From assembly GCF_001439805.1 (NCBI RefSeq), contig NZ_JYLK01000017.1, positions 1-64,000 of the forward strand: a stretch of DNA of 64,000 nt, given 5' to 3'. Position 1 is the first letter of the stretch, and every line of letters starts with the position of its first letter. The DNA is from Pseudomonas trivialis (GTDB lineage: Bacteria > Pseudomonadota > Gammaproteobacteria > Pseudomonadales > Pseudomonadaceae). Positions 25,379 to 34,018 of the stretch are shown in pieces. The notes below the pieces were generated by a model that did no database searches, was not told the DNA's origin, and saw nothing but the letters and a program-made list of their open reading frames with translations. The position numbers and the translations under genes are program-made.

Positions 25379-26580
25379 CTAGGGAAACTCTAAAAAAGAC
25401 TTCCTGATTTGGCAAAATCTCCGCACACCATTCGCCGAGCTTTTCGATGATGAAACAAATGACCTTCGCCGATGCCGAGTACGCCGGTAAGCGCAAGCAG
25501 ACTCGTAAGGAATTGTTCCTGATCGAAATGGATCAGGTGGTGCCCTGGAAGGGTTTGATTGCCTTGATCGAACCGCATTATCCAAAGGGCGAAGGTGGTC
25601 GTCTGGCCTATCCACTGATGGCGATGTTGCGCGTGCATCTGATGCAGAACTGGTTTGGCTACAGCGATCCGGCGATGGAAGAAGCGCTGTATGAGACGAC
25701 CATCCTGCGTCAGTTTTCGGGTATGAACCTGGAGCGAATACCGGACGAAACGACCATTCTCAACTTCCGTCGTCTGCTGGAAAAACATGAGTTGGCGACC
25801 GGAATTCTTGGCGTGATCAATGGCTATCTGGGCGACCGTGGTTTTTCGCTGCGTCAAGGCACGATCGTCGATGCCACACTGATTCATGCGCCCAGTTCAA
25901 CCAAGAACAAGGACGGCAAACGCGATCCGGAGATGCATCAGACCAAGAAAAGCAACCAATATTACTTCGGCGCTAAAGCCCACATCGGTGCCGACGACGA
26001 GTCGGGTCTGGTGCACAGCGTGGTGGTCACGGCGGCCAATGTTGCAGATGTCACGCAGGTCGACAAACTACTGCATGGCGAGGAAAACGTGGTGTGCGCC
26101 GATGCGGGTTATACCGGGGTTGAGAAACGCGAAGAACACGCCGGGCGTGAGGCGATCTGGCAGATTGCAGTGCGGCGCAGTACTTATAAAAAGCACGGAA
26201 ACCGTAGCGCCTTGTACAAAGCGATACGCAGAATCGAGAAGGCCAAGGCCCAGGTTCGCGCCAAGGTTTAGCACCCGTTTCGGGTGATCAAGCGCCAGTT
26301 TGGCTATGAAAAAGTGCGCTTTCGGGGCTTGGCCAAGAACACCGCGCAGATGGTGACGTTGTTTGCCCTGTCGAACCTGTGGATGACGCGACGATACTTG
26401 TTGTCGAACGCAGGAGAGGTGCGCCTGTAATGCAGAAAATGGCGGTGGTAAAGCGCATTGTAGCGGCCCAGGGTGCTGAAAAATGAAGATGACTGATCAA
26501 TTTTCGATGTGCGCCGTTTTCAAAAAAGTGCTGACGGCTCGATAGTCGGAAAATATCCGGCTATTTCAGAGCATCCCTAG
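25379..26580 (+). mobile_element. IS5-family insertion sequence with CTAG flanks
   Basis: About 1.2 kb. The left end is CTAG-GGAAACTCTAAAA (25379-25395), and the right end read inward on the other strand is CTAG-GGATGCTCTGAAATAG. The imperfect inverted termini, CTAG at both outer edges (4-bp target duplication of the YTAR kind) and the transposase type all fit the IS5 family. It holds one transposase gene, now interrupted. The element lies between the DUF1203 gene and the OLD-type nuclease gene. Confidence 0.85.
25447..26430 (+). pseudogene. IS5-family transposase broken by a nonsense codon
   Basis: The open frame ends at TAG 26269-26271 after 274 codons, but the same frame continues as HPFRVIKRQFGYEKVRFRGL to a proper stop at 26428-26430; the intact product would be about 327 residues. 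The DDE domain is visible (GTIVDATLI, VVCADAGYTGVEKR). In relatives the sequence reads VEHPFRVIKRQFG, so the stop has replaced the GAG codon for the Glu at the position of the catalytic DDE glutamate. The element should not move on its own. Confidence 0.85.
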
Positions 26581-26821
26581 TGTTTGGTCTCGCAAATACG
26601 CACTCTTTTAACGAGTGGCTGTGGTGGCCAGGCAAGGCGCCCCGAAGCGCTTTAACACGCTCAGGGCGAGAGCGACAACGAAGTGTGTCTGCAACAGACG
26701 CTGTCAAAAAAGATCAGTATTTACTAGTCAAGGCACTAGAAATTAACATGCCTACGCGACTATTCTCGAGCCCACTTTCCAGCGATACTTGCATCGCTTC
26801 AAACCCTTGATAAGGAATTCT

Positions 26822-28690
26822 ATGTCATTTCCAGTGAAGGTCGAATCGTCAATCCCTGGCTACTCCACCACCTTAACTCGAACAATTACGCTCAACACAG
26901 GACTAACTGTCCTTCTTGGGCCAAACGGTTCTGGTAAAACTCAACTGCTACGTGGACTGATGGGGAACATAAGTAGCCACGCGGCAAACCGAAAAGTCCG
27001 TTTTATCTCCGCCGGTCGTATAGGCTCGCTAGAAAACTTTCGCTCTGATTATGACGGGCATCGCGGCGGCTCTCCGTTATATGAGCACCTTTCGTTCGGC
27101 AGCAAGGGTGATCTCGAACGACGTCATCGCATTGAAACTTTGAATGGTGACTTTCAGACTCTATCTCAGCGACCCGATATCCAGGTAAAGATACAGGAAA
27201 GACTGAGAAAGCTCTTTCGCCGAAATTTACTGATTGAATGGGATGCTGGTAATCTAGCAGTAAAATTCGCTCGACTTGAAATCGGTGCTTCTCCTTATTC
27301 CTCGGGCAGAGAAGCTTCTGGATTGCTCCACTTAGTAGGTATCCTCACGGCGTTATACGATGACGAAGTCGGAGTTCTTTTGTTGGATGAACCAGAGGTG
27401 TCACTTCATCCTCAGTTGCAGGCTTTCCTAGCAAATGAAATCAGATCTGTCTCAGGTCACCCTCTAGAAGGACCGACGAAGAAGATCGTCATCATTGCTA
27501 CGCATTCGACCGAAATGTTCAAAATCTCCAAACCCTCGGATCTGTCTAACCTTATCTTCTGCCAAGATATAAAAGAAAATCCAACTCAGATCGACCCAGA
27601 GGCGGGGGAGCTTAAAAATAAAAAGGTGAAGGCATTGGTTTCACGCCTAGGCCAAGAGCATAAGTTATCCCTGTTTTCTAACCGTCCACTGCTTGTAGAG
27701 GGGCCATCAGACGTTATTATTTGCACAGCTATCGCTTCGAAACTGGAAAGGCACCTAGAAGCGGCAGGCTCGCAGCTTTTACCGGTAGTTGGTAAAGGTC
27801 AAATGCCTACAACCATGAAGTTGCTGAGATTGCTTGGAAAGCAACCGGTTATCTTAGTTGATGCGGATGCCATCACAGATGGTCTAGAATTGATGACTGA
27901 CTTACTGAAAGACAATGCAGTCGCCGATGCAAGAGCTAATTTGAACGGTTTTCCAACCGCACTAAAGATGGCGCAAACTATATTTTCGGATTTTTGTGAG
28001 TTAATAGATAAGCAATGGGAAGTTGTAAGTTGCGTAGCAGAAAGTCACCCCTACTGGGTGAATCGCAACACAGACGAGGAAAATCAGGCCAAACGACGCG
28101 CTGCATTTTGTATCTTGTTTGTCAACAATCCAGAACGATTGGCAGAACTCAATTTAACGCAAGCGTGGCTCGGAATTAGGACAAGGCTCTTGGTGCTATT
28201 GGACTTACTAGAAATCGCCGGCTGTTTTGTGCTGCGCCGTGGATCAATAGAGTCGTATTATCAGCTGTCCGATCCTTTTACCTCACAAGAGAAAGCCACT
28301 GCCGCAGCAATAGAGATGGAACATATAGATCAGCTAGAACCTGCGGTAGTTGAAAATCTTTATGAAGACATATCGAGATGCATCAGCTACGCAGCAAATA
28401 CTTCTCCTATTAATGAGGCAGAGTCAATCCGCGATATATTGCTATCAATTGCAGCTCCTACTTTGGCGAAAATGCAGGCAGGCGCTTCAAAAGAGGAACT
28501 GGTGATTTCCATTCAATCTTTTGCTGGAGATAGGGCAAAGCTGTTTGATATTGATGTAGTGGAAGGTTTTCTGAAAATATCACTGGCAAGTAAAGTATTA
28601 GATATACCGGGCCTCCCGCTGACGCTTGCCGTAGGCGACAACATTATCGACCGTGTAAATGAAGCCCTTGGCTTGAACTGTTCTGGTTAG
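26822..28690 (+). CDS. OLD-family ATPase/TOPRIM nuclease (stand-alone)
   Basis: 622 residues from ATG 26822 with AAGGAATTCT upstream. N-terminal ABC-type ATPase: Walker A GPNGSGKT at 33-40, signature-like SSGREASGLLHLVGI at 160-174, Walker B LLLDEPEVSLHP at 186-197 and the switch His in ATHST at 226-230. C-terminal TOPRIM: LLVEGPSDVI (Glu293) and VILVDADAI (Asp347, Asp349). This domain order is that of OLD nucleases, several of which act against phage. No UvrD-like helicase partner follows, so it resembles single-gene OLD rather than Gabija. Base composition is clearly AT-richer than flanking genes, consistent with transfer; 26581-26821 upstream holds no gene. Confidence 0.82.
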   Translation: MSFPVKVESSIPGYSTTLTRTITLNTGLTVLLGPNGSGKTQLLRGLMGNISSHAANRKVRFISAGRIGSLENFRSDYDGHRGGSPLYEHLSFGSKGDLERRHRIETLNGDFQTLSQRPDIQVKIQERLRKLFRRNLLIEWDAGNLAVKFARLEIGASPYSSGREASGLLHLVGILTALYDDEVGVLLLDEPEVSLHPQLQAFLANEIRSVSGHPLEGPTKKIVIIATHSTEMFKISKPSDLSNLIFCQDIKENPTQIDPEAGELKNKKVKALVSRLGQEHKLSLFSNRPLLVEGPSDVIICTAIASKLERHLEAAGSQLLPVVGKGQMPTTMKLLRLLGKQPVILVDADAITDGLELMTDLLKDNAVADARANLNGFPTALKMAQTIFSDFCELIDKQWEVVSCVAESHPYWVNRNTDEENQAKRRAAFCILFVNNPERLAELNLTQAWLGIRTRLLVLLDLLEIAGCFVLRRGSIESYYQLSDPFTSQEKATAAAIEMEHIDQLEPAVVENLYEDISRCISYAANTSPINEAESIRDILLSIAAPTLAKMQAGASKEELVISIQSFAGDRAKLFDIDVVEGFLKISLASKVLDIPGLPLTLAVGDNIIDRVNEALGLNCSG

Positions 28691-28790
28691 CATAGGATGG
28701 GCACTTAAGTGCATCCACCGTAGGTAGATTGCGAAGCTTTCTCAAAAGATAGGAATCGGCCAATAGCTCCCTATATTAATGGCAGCTATG

Positions 28791-28828
28791 GGTCGATTTC
28801 TGCCGTTCGCGACCGGCAGCTTTTGGCC
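28791..28828. repeat. Dispersed intergenic motif, copy B
   Basis: GGTCGATTTCTGCCGTTCGC then GACCGGCAGCTTTTGGCC: the complement of the core at 25311 with one mismatch. It includes a short internal palindrome. It marks the right edge of the segment that carries the IS and OLD gene. Spacer 28691-28878 holds no gene. Confidence 0.6.
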
Positions 28829-28878
28829 AATTGCTGCCCTTCATAAAAGCCAGCAATCAGCCAATAACCACGCTCCTG

Positions 28879-29565
28879 TTAAGGCACCGATATCCCATAC
28901 TCAGCCAGCTTCGCCTTGTGCTTCTCCTCCACATATTTCTTATCGACGATCTGCGAGAACTTCAGGAAGTCAGCCTTCGCGCCGTCCCTGTCTCCCAAAT
29001 GGTCGTACGCGACACCGCGCGCGTAGTAAGCCCAGGCAAAGTCAGGCTGGCGTTGAAGGCCGGTGCTGAATGCTTCAGCGGCTTCTCGGTACTGACCCAG
29101 GTCTGTCAGTGCGAGGCCCAGGTGGTAGTAGGTCGGCATGTGGAAGCCCGAGCCTTTTCCGGCTTCTCCCAGACCGTTGTCCAGGTTGTACTGCACCAGT
29201 TCAAGGGCTTTTTTCGGGTTGCCAGCGTCGCGATACATGGCACTCAAGTCCAGGTTGGCGCGCGGGTCAGGCTTGGTCGCCAATTGCAGGGATTTTTCCT
29301 TGGCTGTAACGGCTTGCGCAAATTGCTTGAGGTTGCTGTAGGCGTCCGCCTGCAACGCGTACACCAGACTTTGCAGTGAGGCGGGCAGGGTGTTTTTCTG
29401 CAGGCACAAATCACCTTCCTGCAGCACCAGAGGGTAGTTCTCGGCTTTATAGGCCTTGAACTGAGTTGCGCAGTGCGCAAGGTTGGCTTTTTGCGGGTTC
29501 TGCGTTCCGGCACATCCGGTGAGGATGAAGACGCATGCGATGAGTGCGGGCCAGCGAATAGTCAT
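28879..29565 (-). CDS. TPR-repeat lipoprotein
   Basis: 228 residues with AAGGAAG upstream of ATG 29565. The signal ends in lipobox ILTGC (Cys18), so it should be an anchored envelope lipoprotein. From about residue 30 it is alpha-helical with tetratricopeptide repeats: LVYALQADAYSNLKQFAQAV, YYHLGLALTDLGQYREAAEA and WAYYARGVAYDHLGDRDGAK. Such proteins scaffold envelope complexes. It lies 14 bp after the gene at 29580-30254 and is probably transcribed with it. Confidence 0.82.
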   Translation of the reverse strand: MTIRWPALIACVFILTGCAGTQNPQKANLAHCATQFKAYKAENYPLVLQEGDLCLQKNTLPASLQSLVYALQADAYSNLKQFAQAVTAKEKSLQLATKPDPRANLDLSAMYRDAGNPKKALELVQYNLDNGLGEAGKGSGFHMPTYYHLGLALTDLGQYREAAEAFSTGLQRQPDFAWAYYARGVAYDHLGDRDGAKADFLKFSQIVDKKYVEEKHKAKLAEYGISVP

Positions 29566-29579
29566 GAAAAACTTCCTTG

Positions 29580-30254
29580 TCAGTCAAACAGCCGAGCGTT
29601 GAGGTCAGGGCGATAGACCTGTAAAAGCGGTGCGGTCACGGTACCTTGCAGCGAGCAGAACACAGTGGTATGTCCCGTGAGCGGCGGTGTCGCGTCGCCC
29701 TTGTCGACCATGAACACGCGGTCTACGAAACCAAACGGCGTGGCGACGCCTGGGCCGGTCAAGCCTTCGGTGCGCCATTGACCGATCGGGTCACCGACGC
29801 GGCGAATTTCGGCGCGGGCAATGGCGTTGCCCTCACTGACAAAGCGTGCGTTATCGACAATCAGCGGCTTGAGTTTTTCGGCCACCTCTTGCGGCAGGCC
29901 ATCGGCTACGAAACCCCAGAACAGAAAGTTGCCGACGTCGTTCATGGTTTGGGCCTGGTTGTAGTAGCCGATCATAGGCACGCCGTTGACGATCAGGGGC
30001 TTTTCGAAGCGTTGATAGGTGCCACCTTCCTGCAACGGGTTCATGATGGTCGGCGCCTTGACCGAGCCGTACTGACTCAGGCGCAAGGTATCTGCCGGCA
30101 GGCGGGCGTCGCGCAGGCTCTCGAAGAAATGCGCATCGCAGCGAGAGAACTCGGTCAGGAGCTGTTCGGGCGTGGTGACGGTCTGAGCCTGGGCGGCATT
30201 ACAGGCAGCGGCGACGGCGAGCAAAGCAACGCCGGAAAAAACGGATCGGAACAT
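29580..30254 (-). CDS. Exported protein of unknown function
   Basis: 224 residues. The first 23 (ending CNAAQA) form a cleavable signal peptide, so the protein should be periplasmic. The mature part has no repeat or motif I recognise; conserved-looking stretches are TPEQLLTEFSRCDAHFFESL, NGVPMIGYYNQ and TTVFCSLQGTVTAPLL, with two Cys that could form a disulfide. First gene of a probable two-gene operon with the TPR lipoprotein. Divergent from the ProC-like gene. Confidence 0.7.
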   Translation of the reverse strand: MFRSVFSGVALLAVAAACNAAQAQTVTTPEQLLTEFSRCDAHFFESLRDARLPADTLRLSQYGSVKAPTIMNPLQEGGTYQRFEKPLIVNGVPMIGYYNQAQTMNDVGNFLFWGFVADGLPQEVAEKLKPLIVDNARFVSEGNAIARAEIRRVGDPIGQWRTEGLTGPGVATPFGFVDRVFMVDKGDATPPLTGHTTVFCSLQGTVTAPLLQVYRPDLNARLFD

Positions 30255-30348
30255 TTGAAATCATCCGTGAAGTAGGAACAAAAACTGTCGGCTTGTCAGT
30301 CGCGAACTTTAGCAAAACGAGACTGCGAAAAAAAAACGGAGCAATCAC

Positions 30349-31113
30349 ATGCTGAACATCGGAATACTAGGCGTCGGCGAGCTCACCGAGAAAGTCGTGC
30401 TGGGCCTGCGCCGCAGTGGCTTCACCGGGCAAATCCTGCTGTCTCCACGCAACCATGAACGTGCCCAAACGCTAGGCAATCGTTGTGCCTGCGAAGTGAT
30501 GCTCGACAATCAAGCCGTCGTCGATGGGGCGGACCTGCTGTTCCTCGGCGTGCGGCCCGATGCGGTCGCGCAACTTGCCGCGCAGGTGCAGCTCAAGCCT
30601 CGGCAGACGCTGGTCTCGCTGGTCGCCGGCTTGACCCTCGGTGACCTCTCCGACCACTTTCCCTCAGCACGCCCGGTGCGGGCGATGCTGTCGTATGCGG
30701 CGCAGATCAACCAGTCCACGGTGGTGATCAGCCCGGGTGGCGAGCCTCATGAATCGGTACTCGGCGCGCTCGGGCAATTGGTGGTGCTGGACGATGAGCC
30801 CGAGTTCGAGCTGGCCACGGTCGCGGCCTGCATGAACGGCTGGTTCTATTTCCTTATGCATGACCTTCAGCAGTGGTTTACCGCCAGGGGGTTGTCCGAA
30901 GAGAAGGCACAGCAACTGGTGATGGGTAATCTGCAGGATTGCCTGGCCAGTGCGCGTCACCAACCCGACATCAGCGTGAAAGCGCTGGGCGAAGCCATTG
31001 CAACGCCGGGCACCTTTACCCGTGCGGGGCTGGAGGTGCTCAAAGAGCAGGGCGCAACACAAGCCTGGGCTCAGGCATGTGATGAGGTGTTGTTGCGTTT
31101 GAAGGCCCGTTGA
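30349..31113 (+). CDS. Pyrroline-5-carboxylate reductase-like NAD(P) oxidoreductase
   Basis: 254 residues; CGGAG before ATG 30349. The N-terminus IGILGVGELTEKVV is a Rossmann fold, with GVGEL where ProC usually has GxGNM. LLFLGVRPDAVAQLAAQV and VSLVAGLTLGDL match ProC, and PGTFTRAGLEVLKEQG replaces the usual PGGTT-I-AGL motif. These changes suggest a ProC paralogue with a different substrate rather than the housekeeping proline enzyme. Single gene. Confidence 0.75.
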   Translation: MLNIGILGVGELTEKVVLGLRRSGFTGQILLSPRNHERAQTLGNRCACEVMLDNQAVVDGADLLFLGVRPDAVAQLAAQVQLKPRQTLVSLVAGLTLGDLSDHFPSARPVRAMLSYAAQINQSTVVISPGGEPHESVLGALGQLVVLDDEPEFELATVAACMNGWFYFLMHDLQQWFTARGLSEEKAQQLVMGNLQDCLASARHQPDISVKALGEAIATPGTFTRAGLEVLKEQGATQAWAQACDEVLLRLKAR

Positions 31114-31126
31114 TTGTCACGCGGCG

Positions 31127-32272
31127 TCAGGCAACGTTGGAGGCGTCTTTATTAAGCGCGATCTTCACCCGAAACACCGTGCCCTGGTCCGCGTCGGAGC
31201 TGACCTCAATCGAGCCACCATGTGAGGCCACGACTTCCGACGCGATAAACAGGCCCAACCCCAAGCCTTCCGTGGGGCCGTGATCAATCGCCGTGCGCTG
31301 GGAGAAGCGGCCCATCGGGTTGAAGATGAACGGCAGCACATCCTCGGGTATCGCCTCGCCACGGTTGTGCACCGAGAACACCGCGCAGTCCTCTTCAATC
31401 TTCAGCTGGACCTTGATAGGCCGAGCGGTGTCGCCATGTTGCACCGCGTTGCTGATGATGTTCGAGAAGACCTGTTCCATCCGCGCGCCATCGAACCGCC
31501 CGGCAACCGGTGACGGTGTTTCGAGCACGATTCTCGCCTCGGGATGAAACGCCTGGATTTCCTCGACCACGCGCGCGCAGAGCGGTGCGAGGTCGACCGC
31601 AGCGGTTCTGACCGGAATGCCCGGTCCCATCTGGCAGCGGGTCAGGTCAAGCAGGTCGCCGACAATCTGGCTCGCGCGGCGCACGCTGGTGTAAATCTGA
31701 TTGGCGACTTTGGTCGAGCGGGCACCGGCGCCTTCCGTGCGCCTGAGGACGTCGGCGCCCAGCATGATTGCGCCAAGCGGGGTACGCAGGTCGTGACCGA
31801 GAATGCCCAGGAACACGTTGCGCGAGGCCTCGACCGCGCGCGAGTAACTGGCGATGGACTCGGCAAGTGCTTGATCGATGGCTTCGTGGAAGCGGGTCAT
31901 GTCGTCGACGTTGATCGGCGTGCCATCCTTGACCTGGCGCATCCACTGGCTGACCACACTGGTTCTGAGGGCACGGTATTCCGAGACCATCTGGTCAATG
32001 GTGAAACCGGCCATCAGCCGCGTGATGGCGTGGGTTTCGGCGGCGGTTTCTTGCTCATCCACCGGGCCATGCCCCTGGGCCTTGGCCGTTTGCTCGCGGC
32101 GGGTCTGGCGGGTGCGCAGGTCCGTCACGATGGCTCGCAGCATTTGTTCGGCATGGTCGCGCAGCTCGATGCTGTCGAGCTCGACGCCCGGCGTCTTGAT
32201 GGTTCTGGCGAAGTCTTCCCAGGCCTGCAGAATCGGCTCGAGGTTTTCGAGGATGAAATCGGGCAGGCGCAT
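31127..32272 (-). CDS. Sensor histidine kinase with RsbRD-like N-terminal domain
   Basis: 381 residues from ATG 32272, preceded by AGGATT. Residues 1-150 are helical and resemble the RsbRD N-terminal, non-haem globin-like domain (LPDFILENLEPILQAWEDFA, LMAGFTIDQMVSEYRALR). Residues about 155-225 are HisKA with GHDLRTPLGAIMLGADVL as the phospho-His box; the HATPase follows with IISNAVQHG (N box) and EGLGLGLFIASEVV (G2 box). No membrane segment, so it is a cytoplasmic kinase. No response regulator lies beside it. Confidence 0.85.
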   Translation of the reverse strand: MRLPDFILENLEPILQAWEDFARTIKTPGVELDSIELRDHAEQMLRAIVTDLRTRQTRREQTAKAQGHGPVDEQETAAETHAITRLMAGFTIDQMVSEYRALRTSVVSQWMRQVKDGTPINVDDMTRFHEAIDQALAESIASYSRAVEASRNVFLGILGHDLRTPLGAIMLGADVLRRTEGAGARSTKVANQIYTSVRRASQIVGDLLDLTRCQMGPGIPVRTAAVDLAPLCARVVEEIQAFHPEARIVLETPSPVAGRFDGARMEQVFSNIISNAVQHGDTARPIKVQLKIEEDCAVFSVHNRGEAIPEDVLPFIFNPMGRFSQRTAIDHGPTEGLGLGLFIASEVVASHGGSIEVSSDADQGTVFRVKIALNKDASNVA

Positions 32273-32320
32273 GTCTTGAATCCTGGTGGGAGGCAATGCA
32301 GAGCCGCGCAGAGTAACCCA

Positions 32321-32343
32321 TGTGGGAGGGGCTTGCTCCCACA
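32321..32343. repeat. Single REP palindrome
   Basis: TGTGGGAGGGG, C, TTGCTCCCACA: one REP-type hairpin between the kinase start (32272) and the 3' end of the next chemoreceptor (32353), both on the minus strand. It could stop transcription of the chemoreceptor. Confidence 0.75.
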
Positions 32344-32352
32344 GGTTGATCG

Positions 32353-33846
32353 TCAGGGGTGAAACCTGCGTCCCAACGCATCCAGGCGCACGGCAATCGG
32401 CGGCAGGCGCTCGCTGCTGCGGGCCAGGGTTTCCACGTCGTCGGCGGTGCTTTGCGCGATGCTCTGTACCGACTGCAGCCGCCCGACAATCTCAAGGTTC
32501 GCCGAGGACTGGTCGCGGGTGGTGCTGACGATGCGTCCGTTGAGCGCGTCGATCTGCGCGATGTCCTGACCCACAGTCTGCAGCATTTCGACGGCCAGCC
32601 GGCTGTCTTCCACGCAGCGTTCCACGCCTTCGCGGCTGTCGTGCATGGCGGCGACGGCCTCGCGGCTGCCGTGTTGCAGGCCTTCGATGATGGTCTTGAT
32701 TTCCTGGGTGGAGAGCGCAGTGCGCTGGGCCAGGCTGCGCACTTCATCGGCCACCACCGCAAAGCCGCGGCCTTGCTCGCCGGCGCGGGCGGCTTCGATG
32801 GCGGCGTTGAGGGCGAGCAGGTTGGTCTGGTTGGCGATGCTGCTGATCACCTCCAGCACCGAGCCGATCTGTTCGGCCTGGGCGGCCAGGGACTGGACGG
32901 TGGATTCGGTGCCGTTGATGTGGGACGCCAGTTGGTTGATCTCATGGCGGGCGCGGCTGACGCTTTCCTGGCCACGCACAATCTGACGGCTGGCTTGGCC
33001 TGCGTGCTCCACGGCCTGTTCTACCTGTACCGTGATGTGGCCCATGGCGTCTTCCATGCGCTGCATCGAACCGGTCATCTCGGTGATCTCGGCCAACTGA
33101 TGCCGAGCGCCTTTTTCCAGGGTGCCGCTGGCGCTGGCCAGCTCCTGGCCGAGTTCGCCCAGGCCTTGTGAATCGCGGGCGACGCCGTCGATCAGGTGGG
33201 TGAGCTGTTGCAGGAAGTGGTCGAACCGCTTGGCCAGGGACACATGCACCTTGCCTTCGGTGTGCGCGCTTTCGGCGGTGAACTGAGAGGTCACCGCGAG
33301 CATCTTCTCGAGCATTTCCTGGCTTTCGACCGCTTCAGCCTGGCTGTGCACCGCGAGGTAGAGCAGCGCAATCGTTTCCATGACCACATAGAACGCGTGC
33401 ACGAAGACCATCGTCCAGCCGCCATGATGCTCCATCACGAACACCGGGAAGCCCTGATGCTGCAAGGCATGGAACACCACGTGATGCACGGCGATGGTCG
33501 CCGCGGCCACCAGGATCGGCAGCCAGTCACGGTAGAAGGTCAGGACGGCCAGCAGCGCGAAAATCCCGAAGTGCGATTCGATCACGCCCTGCGCCTGATT
33601 GATGTGCAGCGCGGCCATCACCATCAGGCCGGCGCCCAAGGCGCAGCGCATCCATCGGCTGCCACCGATCGCGCGGTACAGCGCGGTGAGCACCAACGCG
33701 GTGCCGCCGCCGACCGCCAGCGCCTGTAGCAGGGTGTCATGCCAGAACGCCAGACCCAGGGAAAACAGAAACATCAGCCAGATAAGCGCCAGCATGATGC
33801 GGTCGGCCTTGCGGTAGTGCTCCAAAAAGGGGCTGGGGACGGGCAT
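32353..33846 (-). CDS. Chemotaxis transducer with multi-TM membrane sensor
   Basis: 497 residues; AGGAGTAAACGTGA precedes ATG 33846. Residues 15-170 hold about six closely packed helices (starting MLALIWLMFLFSLGLAFW) with several membrane-region His residues (IAVHHVVFHALQHQG), instead of a periplasmic ligand domain. No HAMP is obvious. Residues about 215-490 are the MCP signalling region with tip LLALNAAIEAARAGEQGRGF. A receptor of this shape should sense something in or near the membrane. The His cluster could bind a metal or haem, but this is inference. Confidence 0.85.
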   Translation of the reverse strand: MPVPSPFLEHYRKADRIMLALIWLMFLFSLGLAFWHDTLLQALAVGGGTALVLTALYRAIGGSRWMRCALGAGLMVMAALHINQAQGVIESHFGIFALLAVLTFYRDWLPILVAAATIAVHHVVFHALQHQGFPVFVMEHHGGWTMVFVHAFYVVMETIALLYLAVHSQAEAVESQEMLEKMLAVTSQFTAESAHTEGKVHVSLAKRFDHFLQQLTHLIDGVARDSQGLGELGQELASASGTLEKGARHQLAEITEMTGSMQRMEDAMGHITVQVEQAVEHAGQASRQIVRGQESVSRARHEINQLASHINGTESTVQSLAAQAEQIGSVLEVISSIANQTNLLALNAAIEAARAGEQGRGFAVVADEVRSLAQRTALSTQEIKTIIEGLQHGSREAVAAMHDSREGVERCVEDSRLAVEMLQTVGQDIAQIDALNGRIVSTTRDQSSANLEIVGRLQSVQSIAQSTADDVETLARSSERLPPIAVRLDALGRRFHP

Positions 33847-33987
33847 TCACGTTTACTCCTTGTGGTTTAGCCAGGAACAAAGCAGGGGGCGTGCCATTAC
33901 AGGCCGCGTGCTGAGTGAAGCAGGTCGTTGTTTTTTTGCGCTTCAGGGCCGTTATCGGCAAGCCCGCGCGGGACTTTAAGCCAGCAA

Positions 33988-34009
33988 CGGCTGCCCGGGC
34001 GGGCAGCCG
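33988..34009 (-). terminator. Probable terminator of the TonB receptor gene
   Basis: On the minus strand CGGCTGCC-CGCCCG-GGCAGCCG starts 10 bases after the receptor stop codon at 34019. The stem is strong but the following sequence (TTGCTGGC) has only a weak T run. Confidence 0.5.
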
Positions 34010-34018
34010 AAGGAGAGG

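Noticed and set aside
26580..26810. 76-codon frame starting at the IS right end
   Set aside because: It begins on the IS border, lacks a ribosome site and any known motif, and overlaps the promoter area of the OLD gene.
25379..28870. A Gabija-type two-gene defence system
   Set aside because: Only the OLD-like ATPase/TOPRIM gene is present; no UvrD-like helicase gene lies on either side.
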